64,000 nucleotides of DNA from an uncultured Alphaproteobacteria bacterium. GTDB taxonomy: Bacteria; Pseudomonadota; Alphaproteobacteria; HIMB59. This document shows, in pieces, positions 34,009 through 42,829 of the stretch. The translations under genes were made by a program, and so were the position numbers. The stretch's first letter is position 1. Each line of letters starts with the position of its first letter. The stretch is taken from NCBI GenBank assembly GCA_902613185.1, contig CACMGP010000001.1, positions 1 through 64,000 of the forward strand, given 5' to 3'. The notes below the pieces were generated by a model. The model had not been told where the DNA came from. It saw nothing but the letters and a program-made list of their open reading frames with translations, and searched no databases.

Positions 34009-34783
34009 TTTAATAGACAGTCATGTGAATTTTGGTCATGAATTACTTAAAAATTCAGTATCAGATATCTGTAAAGATGCTAAAGAAAATAGCATAGAGC
34101 GAATTTTAAGTATAAATTCTAATATATACGAGTTTCAAAAAGATATTAATTTAATTAAAGGTTTTAAATTTGTCGACATCACTTTAGGTCATCACCCAAA
34201 TAATACTCTTGATATCAAACCTGAGGAAATAAAGACTCTTTTAAATGAAAATATTAAAAAATTTAAAGATAGAATTGTTGGAATAGGGGAAACAGGCTTG
34301 GATTATCATTATGATATTCCTAAAAATAATCAAATAGAAAGCTTAGAGATACATTTAGATGCAGCTAGTTTTTATAATTTACCGTGTATAATTCATATGA
34401 GAGATGCTGAAGAGGATATGATTAAAATTTTAACTAAATACTCCAAAAAAATTGATGATATTCTTATACATTGTTTCACTGGAAGTGAAGAATTTGCAAA
34501 AAAATGTATTGATTTAGGTTGTTTTTTTTCTTTGTCAGGCATTATTACGTTCAAAAATGCAAATAAATTAAGAGATACAATTAAAATACTACCAATTAAA
34601 AAAATTATTTTTGAAACTGATAGTCCTTATCTTACTCCAGACCCTTTAAGAGGTAAAATTAATAAACCAAGTTATTTAAAAATTATAGTTGAAAAATATT
34701 GTGAAATTACTGGAAACGACTACATTAATACATGCGAAATTAGTACTTATAATTATAAAAAGCTTTTTAAAATAAATGACTGA
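34001..34783 (+). CDS. tatD: TatD family metal-dependent hydrolase with an altered metal site
   Basis: A 260-aa TIM-barrel hydrolase of the TatD family, known as DNases acting in DNA repair and RNA/protein quality control. The metal ligands E97 (G-I-G-E-T-G-L-D), H132 (I-H-M-R), H157 (H-C-F-T-G) and D207 (E-T-D-S-P-Y) are present. The opening motif, normally D-x-H-x-H, reads D6-S-H8-V-N10, so the second His is replaced by Asn. The start is TTG 34001, overlapping metG. Fold and family are certain; full activity is doubtful. Confidence 0.9.
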   Translation: MSNLIDSHVNFGHELLKNSVSDICKDAKENSIERILSINSNIYEFQKDINLIKGFKFVDITLGHHPNNTLDIKPEEIKTLLNENIKKFKDRIVGIGETGLDYHYDIPKNNQIESLEIHLDAASFYNLPCIIHMRDAEEDMIKILTKYSKKIDDILIHCFTGSEEFAKKCIDLGCFFSLSGIITFKNANKLRDTIKILPIKKIIFETDSPYLTPDPLRGKINKPSYLKIIVEKYCEITGNDYINTCEISTYNYKKLFKIND

Positions 34784-35558
34784 AAAAACTGAAATAAATG
34801 TATTAGGATGTGGTTCAAGTTTTGGAGTCCCTTTATCTCATAAAATATGGGGTAATTGTGATAAATCAAATCCTAAAAACCAAAGAACACGACCTTCAAT
34901 ACTTTTAAAAAAAGCAGGAAAATCAATACTAATTGATACTAGCCCTGATTTAAGAAAACAGTTAATCGACAATAAAATTGATAATGTTGGCTCAGTCATT
35001 TACACACATTCCCATGCTGATCACATACATGGAATTAATGATTTAAGGACTATTTCACTGATAAATAGAAAAAAAATACCAATTTATGCTGATAAAATAA
35101 CTTTAGAGACTCTTCAAAATAGCTTTTCTTATTTGTTTTCAAAGTCATCCACCCATGGTTATGAACCCATTTTAAATGCTAACGTTCTTAACGAAAATAA
35201 TTCTGAAATTGAGGGTTTTAAAATTGAAATTATTCGACAAAATCATGGAAATATAGACTCCTATGGTTTCATTTTTGATAATAAAATAGCTTATAATTTA
35301 GACATTAAGTATTTTTATGATGAGGATTATTTGGATAGAATCAAAGGCATTCAATGCTGGTTTCTTGGTTGTTTGAGATATGATGAACACCCATCTCATG
35401 CAAGTTATTCTGAAGTAATTGATTGGGCAAAAAAAGTTAACGCAAAACATACATTTCTTAGCCATATGACTGCCCATATTGATTATGAAACTGAATATAA
35501 AAAACTGTTTAATTATCATATATATCCAGCTTACGATGGACTTAAAATTACAATCTAG
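34776..35558 (+). CDS. MBL-fold metallohydrolase, PhnP-like
   Basis: A 260-aa metallo-beta-lactamase-fold phosphodiesterase. L-G-C-G-S-S-F-G-V-P near the start is typical for PhnP-like proteins in Alphaproteobacteria, followed by D-T-S-P-D-L-R-x-Q-L and the metal-binding H-S-H-A-D-H. Later His and Asp residues complete the site (S-H-M-T-A-H). PhnP hydrolyses cyclic phosphodiesters; the physiological role of these tatD-linked homologs is unclear. It overlaps tatD by 8 bp; the metG-tatD-MBL order is widely kept. Confidence 0.88.
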   Translation: MTEKTEINVLGCGSSFGVPLSHKIWGNCDKSNPKNQRTRPSILLKKAGKSILIDTSPDLRKQLIDNKIDNVGSVIYTHSHADHIHGINDLRTISLINRKKIPIYADKITLETLQNSFSYLFSKSSTHGYEPILNANVLNENNSEIEGFKIEIIRQNHGNIDSYGFIFDNKIAYNLDIKYFYDEDYLDRIKGIQCWFLGCLRYDEHPSHASYSEVIDWAKKVNAKHTFLSHMTAHIDYETEYKKLFNYHIYPAYDGLKITI

Positions 35559-35597
35559 ATTCTTATAATATATATTATGCAACAAATAAATGTGTAA

Positions 35598-36056
35598 ATG
35601 TCAATAAAATCAGTCAAAGATCATCTTAGTATTATAGCCCCTGACCTAGAGATATCAGAATTTAAAGAGTCTACAGCAACTGTTGAACAAGCTGCAAATG
35701 CTCATAATGTTGAGAAAGGACAAATAGTCAAAACAATTGCTTTAATTATAGAAAAACCAATTTTGTTAATGACTTCTGGAAATGTAAAAATCGATAATAA
35801 AAAATATAAGAATTTCTTCAAAAAAAAGGCAAAAATGTTGACTGCTGATGAGACATTGCAAATCACCTCTCACCCTATTGGAGGGGTTTGTCCCTTTGGA
35901 TTACCAAATAAATTAGATATATATTACGATAAGTCCTTAAATAACTTTGAAATCGTTATACCAGCAGCAGGATCTACTAATAGTTCTGTAAAAGTTCAAA
36001 CAAAAAGGCTTATAGAATTAACTAGAGCTTTTGAAGTTGATGTATGTAAAAAGTAA
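35598..36056 (+). CDS. YbaK/EbsC family aminoacyl-tRNA deacylase
   Basis: A 152-aa single-domain protein of the YbaK/ProX editing family. G-Q-I-V-K-T-I-A-L-I holds the catalytic-type Lys, and H-P-I-G-G-V-C-P-F-G matches the Gly-rich loop of the substrate pocket. Such free-standing domains remove misacylated amino acids from tRNAs in trans. The exact tRNA specificity cannot be told. A second relative occurs at 44741. It is 39 bp after the PhnP-like gene. Confidence 0.85.
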   Translation: MSIKSVKDHLSIIAPDLEISEFKESTATVEQAANAHNVEKGQIVKTIALIIEKPILLMTSGNVKIDNKKYKNFFKKKAKMLTADETLQITSHPIGGVCPFGLPNKLDIYYDKSLNNFEIVIPAAGSTNSSVKVQTKRLIELTRAFEVDVCKK

Positions 36057-36070
36057 GTAAAAACAGTATA

Positions 36071-36343
36071 TTATTTACTGTTATTATACTTAGATTTTAC
36101 AATTTTTGGAGCAGTTGCAAAAGTAGCCGCTGTCATAAAAGTTCCAAAAATAAGTAGAAAATGAGCACTAGCTGTGATGCCAAAAATCAAAAAAGAGCCA
36201 AAATATAGTGAAAAAATGATACACCACATCCATGCTAAAAGTTGCATAATGAGGTGTCTCAGAGCCACACTAGGTATTTTTCTTAGAGGATTCCAATCAG
36301 CGTCCATCACTCCACTGTAAATTTGCATAAACATGTTTTTCAT
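36071..36343 (-). CDS. Small two-helix membrane protein, unknown
   Basis: A 90-aa protein with two membrane helices (about residues 32-54 and 58-76). The N-terminus has D-A-D-W-N-P-L-R-K-I-P and L-R-H-L-I-M-Q-L-L-A-W-M-W, a distinctive pattern that I believe recurs in marine Proteobacteria, but without assigned function. Several Met codons near the start (M1, M4, M6) make the exact start uncertain. It is divergent from the DsbA-family gene at 36425. Confidence 0.6.
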   Translation of the reverse strand: MKNMFMQIYSGVMDADWNPLRKIPSVALRHLIMQLLAWMWCIIFSLYFGSFLIFGITASAHFLLIFGTFMTAATFATAPKIVKSKYNNSK

Positions 36344-36424
36344 GGCCTTTTATACATGCGACAGATGTGACCAGATCACTTATTTTTAATAATAATTTCA
36401 ATTATTTCAGTTAAAGTAGAACCT

Positions 36425-37018
36425 ATGAGAAAAATAGAATTCTGGTACTCAATTGGAAGTACATATACTTACCTCTCCACGCAAAGATTAGAGCAGATTG
36501 AGACTGAAAATGAAGTTGTATTTGAATGGTGTCCTTTCAGTGTGAGATCAAGAATGATTGAAATGGAGAATGTCCCTTTTATGGCTGAAAAAAAAAGAGA
36601 TAAGATTGATTATATGTGGCGGGATGTTCAGAGAAGAGCTAACTTCTATGGATTTGATGCAAAAGTACCTGCACCCTACCCACTTAAAGAGTTCGATTTA
36701 GCCAACAAAGTTGCAATTTTGGGAAAAGATCAAGGGTGGATCAAAGAATATACTATTTTAACTTATAAAAAGTGGTTTTTAGAGCATTTGGAGCCTGGAT
36801 TAGAACCAAATTTGAGTTCTACTCTTAAAGAAATTGGACTTGATTCAGATAGTTTAATAAAACAAGCTCAAACAGACGAAATTGAACAAAAATATTTAAA
36901 AAACACAGAAATGGCTAAAAATAAAGGCATTTTTGGAAGCCCCACATTTACCGTTGAAAATGAGGTTTTTTGGGGCGATGACAGATGTGAAGATGCCATA
37001 AAATGGCTTTCAAAATAA
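36425..37018 (+). CDS. DsbA-family 2-hydroxychromene-2-carboxylate isomerase-like protein
   Basis: A 197-aa thioredoxin-fold protein of the HCCA isomerase/kappa-GST group. It shows F-W-Y-S-I-G-S-T-Y-T-Y-L-S near the N-terminus, where the catalytic Ser replaces the Cys pair of DsbA, and G-I-F-G-S-P-T-F-T-V with the cis-Pro near the C-terminus, then the W-G-D-D-R motif. Family members use glutathione in aromatic catabolism or detoxification. Substrate unknown. It is the last gene before the long non-coding stretch. Confidence 0.82.
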   Translation: MRKIEFWYSIGSTYTYLSTQRLEQIETENEVVFEWCPFSVRSRMIEMENVPFMAEKKRDKIDYMWRDVQRRANFYGFDAKVPAPYPLKEFDLANKVAILGKDQGWIKEYTILTYKKWFLEHLEPGLEPNLSSTLKEIGLDSDSLIKQAQTDEIEQKYLKNTEMAKNKGIFGSPTFTVENEVFWGDDRCEDAIKWLSK

Positions 37019-37539
37019 TGTCTATTTTCAATTTTTTTGCGTTTTTAGGTATATTGAAATTTTATTAAGTATAAATCCTTAGGTAATTTTATGAATTTGA
37101 CTATTGATTTACTGAAAAAAATATTGATAATATTTCAACTCAAAATCCAAATATTTCCTAAATTTTGGTAGTGTCGCAATTTACATAAGGTCTTTAAGCT
37201 AAAAATGTCCGATTTTAATGTTTTTTTATAGTTTTTTTGAAATCATAGATTTGAATAACTGTCTTGATAGTTTTATTAGCAAGTAATGATAACTATCACT
37301 TAATTTAGAGCTCTAATTTCTATTTAATCAGATAAAAATGTGTGAATACTAGTTTAATTCCTCCAAAATTTAATTAATTCTCAATATTTATGCTTAATAT
37401 CTCATTTTATGTTTATTTTATTTTTGATTTAGTCAGATTATTTGTTTTTTTCTTTATAAATAGAATAAAGAATAAATTCAAATATAGGTAGTAAATACAA
37501 TATTTTATTATAAATATTTAATGTAAATTATAATACAGT
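37019..37539. other. 521-bp non-coding stretch between two convergent genes
   Basis: No gene is supported here; the longest ATG-led + strand ORF I noticed is 26 codons (37091-37171). Structures seen: an inverted repeat TGATAGTT/AACTATCA (37265-37272, 37291-37298), a 12-bp palindrome TTAGAGCTCTAA (37305-37316), and a 14-base stretch GGTAGTGTCGCAAT (37167-37180) that resembles an IS6-type terminal repeat. Both flanking genes end here, so it is not a promoter region for them. It could hold a decayed mobile element or a small RNA. In a genome with gaps mostly below 100 bp its survival is notable. Confidence 0.5.
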
Positions 37540-39357
37540 TTATAAATTTCCAACTTTAGAAAATTTTTTTCTCTCGTTTGGATCAAGATACCTTTTTCTT
37601 AATCTTAAATTTTTAGGAGTAACCTCCAATAATTCATCAGAATTGATATAAGTCATCATTTCCTCAAGTGACATCATCCTAGGAGCTGTTAAATTTACGG
37701 CCTCATCAGACCCAGATGCTCTGACGTTTGTTAATTGTTTACCTTTTAGAACATTTATCTCTAAATCATTATCTCTGGTATGCTCACCGACTACCATACC
37801 TTGATAAACAGGTGTTTGGTGTTTAACAAACATTACACCTCTATCTTGAAGCTTCCAAATGGCATAAGCTATTGCTTTACCGTTGCCTGTTGAAATTAAC
37901 GCTCCTGCCCTTCTTTCTGTAATCTCCCCTTTAAATGGTTTATACGAATGAAACACTCTGTTTAATACACCAGTTCCTCTTGTGTCCGTTAAAAACTTGC
38001 TTTGATAACCAATTAGTCCCCTAGAAGGCGCAATAAATAATAACCTAGTTTTATCAATTCCAGATTTTCTCATGTCTAACATATCAGCTTTTCTTTGATT
38101 CATGTTATCAATAACAATACTAGAAAACTCTTCATCTACATCTATTGTTACTTCTTCATAGGGTTCACACTTTGTCCCCTCTATATCTTTGTAAACCACT
38201 TTAGGTCTAGAAAGAGATAATTCAAAACCCTCTCGTCTCATCGTTTCTATTAAAACACCTAATTGCAATTCACCTCTTCCACCAATTTCAAATAAATCTT
38301 TATTTTGATTTTCTGAGAAGGTAATAGCAACGTTTGTCTCAGCCTCAGCTATTAATCTATTTCTTATTAAAGTTGATGTTACTTTTTTCCCTTCAGTCCC
38401 AGCTAATGGGGAGTCATTAACCATAATGTTTATTGACATAGTAGGAGGATCTATTGGTGTAGATTTTATAGGTGTTTCTATATCAGTTGAACAAATGGTG
38501 TCTGATACTGATGTAATTGACAAACCTGCTATGCAAACTATGTCTCCAGTATTCACTGAGTTGACAGTTATTTTTTTGGTTCCCTCAAATTTATAAAGTT
38601 TAGTAAGTCTTCTAGTTTCAATGATTTTACCTGATAAGTTTAAAGCATGAACGCTGTCGTTTATTTTTGCAGATCCCTGCTCTACTCTTCCAATTAGACA
38701 TCTTCCTAAGTATGGATCATAGTCTAAAAGTGTTGATAGCATTGCAAAAGGTCTGGTATTATCAACATCTGGCGATGGCACATGACTAATAATTTTATTT
38801 AACAGAGGTGTTAGGCTGGATCTATCATCTGATAAATCATTAACACACCATCCACTTCTTCCTGATGCGTATAAAACTGGAAAATCTAATTGTTGAGTAT
38901 TTGCATCAAGAGAGACAAATAAATCAAAAACTTCGTTTAACACATCGTCTGGTCTTGAATCAGATTTATCGATCTTATTGATTACTACTATCGGTTTAAG
39001 TCCTTGTTTTAAAGCTTTTCCTAGAACAAATTTTGTCTGAGGCATTGGACCTTCTGAAGAGTCAATAAGTAAGATAACACCATCAACCATTGATAAGACA
39101 CGTTCTACTTCACCACCAAAATCTGCATGTCCAGGTGTATCGATTATATTTATTCGAGTATCTTTAAAAATTATTGAAGTAGGCTTTGCTAAAATAGTAA
39201 TACCTCTCTCTTTTTCTAAATCATTAGAATCCATAATTCTTTCGGATATTTCTTGATTATCTCTAAAAATTCCACATTGCTTCAATAAATTATCAATAAG
39301 AGTAGTTTTCCCATGATCAACATGAGCAATAATTGCAAGATTCTTTATGTCATTCAT
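37540..39357 (-). CDS. typA: Ribosome-associated GTPase TypA/BipA
   Basis: A 605-aa translational GTPase of normal length. G1 is A-H-V-D-H-G-K-T-T, the switch region has R-G-I-T-I, G3 is D-T-P-G-H-A-D, G4 is N-K-I-D. The EF-G-like domains II, III and V and the BipA-specific C-terminal domain follow. It acts in ribosome assembly and stress or cold adaptation. It is divergent from a small gene across 150 bp that contain short repeats. Confidence 0.96.
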   Translation of the reverse strand: MNDIKNLAIIAHVDHGKTTLIDNLLKQCGIFRDNQEISERIMDSNDLEKERGITILAKPTSIIFKDTRINIIDTPGHADFGGEVERVLSMVDGVILLIDSSEGPMPQTKFVLGKALKQGLKPIVVINKIDKSDSRPDDVLNEVFDLFVSLDANTQQLDFPVLYASGRSGWCVNDLSDDRSSLTPLLNKIISHVPSPDVDNTRPFAMLSTLLDYDPYLGRCLIGRVEQGSAKINDSVHALNLSGKIIETRRLTKLYKFEGTKKITVNSVNTGDIVCIAGLSITSVSDTICSTDIETPIKSTPIDPPTMSINIMVNDSPLAGTEGKKVTSTLIRNRLIAEAETNVAITFSENQNKDLFEIGGRGELQLGVLIETMRREGFELSLSRPKVVYKDIEGTKCEPYEEVTIDVDEEFSSIVIDNMNQRKADMLDMRKSGIDKTRLLFIAPSRGLIGYQSKFLTDTRGTGVLNRVFHSYKPFKGEITERRAGALISTGNGKAIAYAIWKLQDRGVMFVKHQTPVYQGMVVGEHTRDNDLEINVLKGKQLTNVRASGSDEAVNLTAPRMMSLEEMMTYINSDELLEVTPKNLRLRKRYLDPNERKKFSKVGNL

Positions 39358-39408
39358 TGGGATAATTGTCTTATGATTTGATACTATTTTATAGACTATT
39401 AGTTTTTC

Positions 39409-39465
39409 AGTCTACACTGTAGTCTACAACTTTTTTTATAGATTAACTTTTATTCAAGCTATAAT
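39409..39465 (+). promoter_or_regulatory. Repeats and candidate -10 box between typA and the 94-aa gene
   Basis: AGTCTACA occurs twice, 12 bp apart (39409-39416, 39421-39428), and an 11-bp palindrome CTACA-C-TGTAG (39412-39422) lies across them. Downstream a TATAAT hexamer (39460-39465) could be the -10 box of the 94-aa gene, 43 bp before its ATG; no good -35 is seen at the right distance. The repeats could be an operator for either divergent gene. Confidence 0.35.
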
Positions 39466-39507
39466 TTTGATTACAATTAAAAGAAAATTTACATTAGGAG
39501 ATATAGA

Positions 39508-39792
39508 ATGGTAAATATGCTTGTTACAATTAATATTTCAAAAGGATGGGAAACTTGGTCTGAAATGGCTAAAGGTTTGGAGCCAAAAATGAATGAAGTT
39601 GGCTCTAAAATCCTTTGGGCTGGATGTAATGATGAAGAGAGTGCAGTCTATGTATTAGTCGAAATGAAAGATCCATCATTCATCAAGTCATTTGGCGAAA
39701 GAGAGGATATTGTGGCTATCAGAGAAGCTGCGGGAGCAGATGTTTCATCCACTACACCTTTAGCGCAAATAAGCAATTACTTTATGGGTTAA
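39508..39792 (+). CDS. Small alpha+beta protein, DUF3764-like
   Basis: A 94-aa soluble protein with a beta-alpha-beta layout: strand V-T-I-N-I-S, helix around W-S-E-M-A-K, strand K-I-L-W-A-G, and A-V-Y-V-L-V-E-M-K-D-P. It resembles small DUF3764-type or ABM-like proteins, of unknown function; the match is moderate. A clear Shine-Dalgarno (AGGAG, 39496-39500) at ideal spacing supports the start and suggests high expression. It is a single-gene unit. Confidence 0.55.
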   Translation: MVNMLVTINISKGWETWSEMAKGLEPKMNEVGSKILWAGCNDEESAVYVLVEMKDPSFIKSFGEREDIVAIREAAGADVSSTTPLAQISNYFMG

Positions 39793-39873
39793 GTCTTTAC
39801 GACCATAATAGAAGTCACTTTTGATGATAGGAAAATACATATCTAACACCCCTATTAAACTCATGGATTAAAT

Positions 39874-40533
39874 TTAGTTATTTAAGAGTTTATTTTTTGC
39901 TTCTGTTATTAAATTTGATAGATAATTATTTCCATCTTTGTCAGGATGAAACTTTTTCATTAAATCATAATATGATTTTTTAATATCCTCATCTGAAGCA
40001 CCTTTTTTTAGTCCTAAAACAGATAAGGCCTCCTCTTCTGTCATTTGAGACTTGTCTGAAGAAGATGTAGATTGTTTATTTTGACTAATAATTACATTTA
40101 AAATATTAAATCCACGTGGATCATTTATTTTTAGTTCCTCTAAGAGCTTCGATACCTCATTTTGAGATAGAGAGGAAAAAGAACGGCCTTTAAAAACACC
40201 CTCTATAATATTAATTTTAGCTTGACGTGATTGTAACACAATTTCAATTTGTAAATACTTCGTATTAATTTTTGGTTTGAACTTACTTCCAAAAGAAGAT
40301 CGCGAAAACAAGTTTAATATTGTTAATAATGATGAGATCCTTCGAAAAAAAAGTAAAGCAGGAGCTAAGGCAACAGGTAGAAAATTCAATTTTCCTGAAA
40401 AAATTAAAAAACATCCTAAAATTATTATTAATGAAATAATTAAATATTTTTTATAACGAGGCGATAATTGATTACCAAAGAAAACAAAGATACATATAGC
40501 TACAATTGAAAATAATAATAAGAGTTTAATCAT
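39874..40533 (-). CDS. Membrane-anchored DnaJ-domain protein
   Basis: A 219-aa protein with two or three N-terminal membrane helices (residues 1-75) and a C-terminal J-domain (about 160-219) carrying the H-P-D motif (K-K-F-H-P-D-K-D-G) that stimulates DnaK. The layout resembles DjlC-type or Tim14-like J-proteins of Alphaproteobacteria. The J-domain faces the cytoplasm by prediction. It overlaps msrA by 4 bp. Confidence 0.8.
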   Translation of the reverse strand: MIKLLLLFSIVAICIFVFFGNQLSPRYKKYLIISLIIILGCFLIFSGKLNFLPVALAPALLFFRRISSLLTILNLFSRSSFGSKFKPKINTKYLQIEIVLQSRQAKINIIEGVFKGRSFSSLSQNEVSKLLEELKINDPRGFNILNVIISQNKQSTSSSDKSQMTEEEALSVLGLKKGASDEDIKKSYYDLMKKFHPDKDGNNYLSNLITEAKNKLLNN

Positions 40534-41105
40534 CCTAAATTAATTTTTAATTGTTTAATCCTCTGCTCTCTTCCGCAATTGTACTTGTAATATGTATATC
40601 TTATTGGATTTTTTTTGTAATAATCCTGATGATACTCCTCTGCAACGTAAAAATTTTTAAAAGGTAAGATCAATGTTTCCACCTTCTGTTTGTGATTTTC
40701 CTGAATTTTATCTATGTAAAAGTTAAATCTATCTATAACAATTTGGTCATTGCTGAAAAGAGCACTTTTATATGAATAACCTTTATCACAAAATTGACCA
40801 GCACTATCAAAAGGATCAATATTTACAAAAAAAACCCTAATGATCTTATCTAAACTAACAATATCTGAGTCAAAAATAATTTCAGCCGCTTCTATATGGC
40901 CTGTATCACCCTTGACAACTTCTTGATAAGTTGGATTTTCAACATGACCTCCTGAATAACCAGATCGAACATCAATTACACCTTTTAATTTTTCATAAAC
41001 TTCCTCAACACACCAGAAACACCCACCAGCTAAATAAATTGTATTAATTTTTGCGAAAGCTGTAATAGGTAACAAAAATAATAAAAGGAAAAGTCTAAAG
41101 ATCAT
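40530..41105 (-). CDS. msrA: Exported peptide-methionine (S)-S-oxide reductase
   Basis: A 191-aa MsrA. The catalytic Cys is C29 in G-G-C-F-W-C; G-Y-S-G-G follows, and a C-terminal Cys in Y-N-C-G-R likely recycles the enzyme. The first 18 residues form a signal peptide (F-R-L-F-L-L-L-F-L-L-P), so it repairs oxidised Met in the periplasm, unlike the cytoplasmic E. coli enzyme. It overlaps both neighbours by 4 bp and is probably in an operon with the aminotransferase and DnaJ-like gene. Confidence 0.92.
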   Translation of the reverse strand: MIFRLFLLLFLLPITAFAKINTIYLAGGCFWCVEEVYEKLKGVIDVRSGYSGGHVENPTYQEVVKGDTGHIEAAEIIFDSDIVSLDKIIRVFFVNIDPFDSAGQFCDKGYSYKSALFSNDQIVIDRFNFYIDKIQENHKQKVETLILPFKNFYVAEEYHQDYYKKNPIRYTYYKYNCGREQRIKQLKINLG

Positions 41106-41944
41106 ATTGCGTTGATAAATAAATTACGAAACTTCAATGTATTTAGACCGGGCTTACCGTTTGAAATAGTAAATTTATCAACTTTAACTATGGGCATTAT
41201 AAAATTAGTAGCACTTGTCATGAATGCTTCATCTGCATCAAGAAGGGATTTAATGGAAAATTTTTTTTCCTCAAATTTAAATTTATTTTTTTTTAAAATT
41301 GATATTAATTTATGCCTTGTACATCCCTTTAGAATTCTAAAGTTAAGTGGGTGCGTAATACATTTATTTTTTTTTATAATCCAAATACTTGAAGAATTAC
41401 CCTCAGTTATCATATTTCTATTATCAAATAATACTGCTTCATGTGATTTATTCTCTTTTGCATGATTTGCAGCTAGAACATTACCTAATAGAGAAATACT
41501 TTTAATATCTGACCTATGCCACCTTATATCTGGATAAAGAGATGTTTTTACACCTTTTAGTGCTAACTTATTTAAATATTCAAAGTTTTTATTAATTGAG
41601 TAAATAATAATATTAGGCTTTAGTTTATCAGGGTATTTATGTTCCCTTGGGTTTTGATCCCCTCTTGTAATTTGGATGTAAATTATACCCATTTTCAATT
41701 TATTTAATTTTTTGATTTTATTGGTGATATTAATTATTTGATTTCTATTGAATTTAATTTTTATGTTCATTTTTTTTAAAGAAACAAACAATCTGTTTAT
41801 ATGAAGATTTAAATCTACTAATTCACCTCTGAATACAGCAATGACTTCATAAACCCCATCAGAGAATTGAAAACCTCTATCTGTTACACTGATATACGAT
41901 TGATTTAGAGGTTTGTATTTTCCATTAATATAACAGGTTGTCAT
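41102..41944 (-). CDS. Class IV aminotransferase, probably D-amino acid transaminase
   Basis: A 280-aa PLP enzyme of fold type IV. Early residues S-V-T-D-R-G-F-Q-F-S-D-G-V-Y-E and the R-G-D-Q-N-P-R-E-H segment match D-alanine aminotransferases; the catalytic Lys is K148 in S-D-I-K-S-I-S-L-L-G-N-V-L-A. E178 in T-E-G-N-S-S-S is the usual coenzyme contact. It would make D-Ala/D-Glu for peptidoglycan or scavenge D-amino acids. Branched-chain transaminase (IlvE) is the alternative but lacks support from these motifs. Confidence 0.82.
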   Translation of the reverse strand: MTTCYINGKYKPLNQSYISVTDRGFQFSDGVYEVIAVFRGELVDLNLHINRLFVSLKKMNIKIKFNRNQIINITNKIKKLNKLKMGIIYIQITRGDQNPREHKYPDKLKPNIIIYSINKNFEYLNKLALKGVKTSLYPDIRWHRSDIKSISLLGNVLAANHAKENKSHEAVLFDNRNMITEGNSSSIWIIKKNKCITHPLNFRILKGCTRHKLISILKKNKFKFEEKKFSIKSLLDADEAFMTSATNFIMPIVKVDKFTISNGKPGLNTLKFRNLFINAI

Positions 41945-41973
41945 AAGAATATCTTTTTGATTATATTAATACC

Positions 41974-42777
41974 ATGAATCTTAAAAGACGAGATTTTATT
42001 AAAAAATTATCATGTGCTTGTTGTGCACCTTTATTTTTACCTTCTTGTACTGAGGTAGCTATTACAAATCGTAAACAACTCTCTATTATTTCAGATGAAA
42101 GTATCAATAAACAAGCTCTTGAAGCCTACGAACAAGTCAAAAAACAAGAAAATTTAATAGAGTCCGGGCAAAATTTTAGATCAGTAAAAGAGGTTGGTCT
42201 CAGAGTTACAGAGTCAGTAGAGGAGTATTTTTTAAAAATGGGTCAATCACACTCTATAAAAAATTATAATTGGGAATTCATATTAATTAATGACAAGGAC
42301 ACACTTAATGCTTGGTGTATGCCTGGTGGTAAAATAGCTTTTTACACAGGGATCTTAGATGTTGCTGCAAATAATGATGGTTTGGCCTCAATAATGGGAC
42401 ATGAAATTGCTCACGCGGTTGCTCGCCATAGTGTTGAAAGGGCCAGTCAAGCATTAGCAATAAATGTTGGCACTACTATCTTGGATATTGCTTTGGAAGG
42501 TGCCCTTTCGAATACCTCAGCTGATGATTATTTAGTAAATTTAGGTCTATCTTTACCTTTTAACAGATTACAAGAATCGGAGGCTGATTATTTAGGCTTG
42601 GCCTTTATGACAATGGCCAAATACGATAATCATGAGTCATATAAAGTTTGGCAGCGAATGGCTGAAGCGCAGAAAGGAAATGCACCACCAGAGTTTCTAT
42701 CTACGCACCCCTCCCCCAAAAATCGTATTGAAAAGCTTAAAAACTGGATACCTGAAGTTGATTTAAGATTTACCTAA
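41974..42777 (+). CDS. M48-family metallopeptidase lipoprotein
   Basis: A 267-aa envelope protease of the LoiP/BepA-like M48 group. Zinc-site H143-E144-x-x-H147 lies in G-H-E-I-A-H-A-V-A-R-H and the third ligand in E-S-E203-A-D. The N-terminus has a twin-Arg-like K-R-R-D-F and then a lipobox L-P-S-C25, so it is probably lipidated, perhaps by a Tat route. It degrades misfolded envelope proteins in relatives. It is divergent from the aminotransferase gene with a 29-bp gap. Confidence 0.9.
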   Translation: MNLKRRDFIKKLSCACCAPLFLPSCTEVAITNRKQLSIISDESINKQALEAYEQVKKQENLIESGQNFRSVKEVGLRVTESVEEYFLKMGQSHSIKNYNWEFILINDKDTLNAWCMPGGKIAFYTGILDVAANNDGLASIMGHEIAHAVARHSVERASQALAINVGTTILDIALEGALSNTSADDYLVNLGLSLPFNRLQESEADYLGLAFMTMAKYDNHESYKVWQRMAEAQKGNAPPEFLSTHPSPKNRIEKLKNWIPEVDLRFT

Positions 42778-42829
42778 AGCGTTGTTTTGTCATACTTTAA
42801 ACAAATCAGAAATTTAATATATTTTTAAT

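Noticed and set aside
37167-37205. An intact IS6-type insertion sequence
   Set aside because: Only one end-like sequence is seen. The ATG after it (37205) opens a frame of about eight codons, with no transposase and no second terminal repeat.
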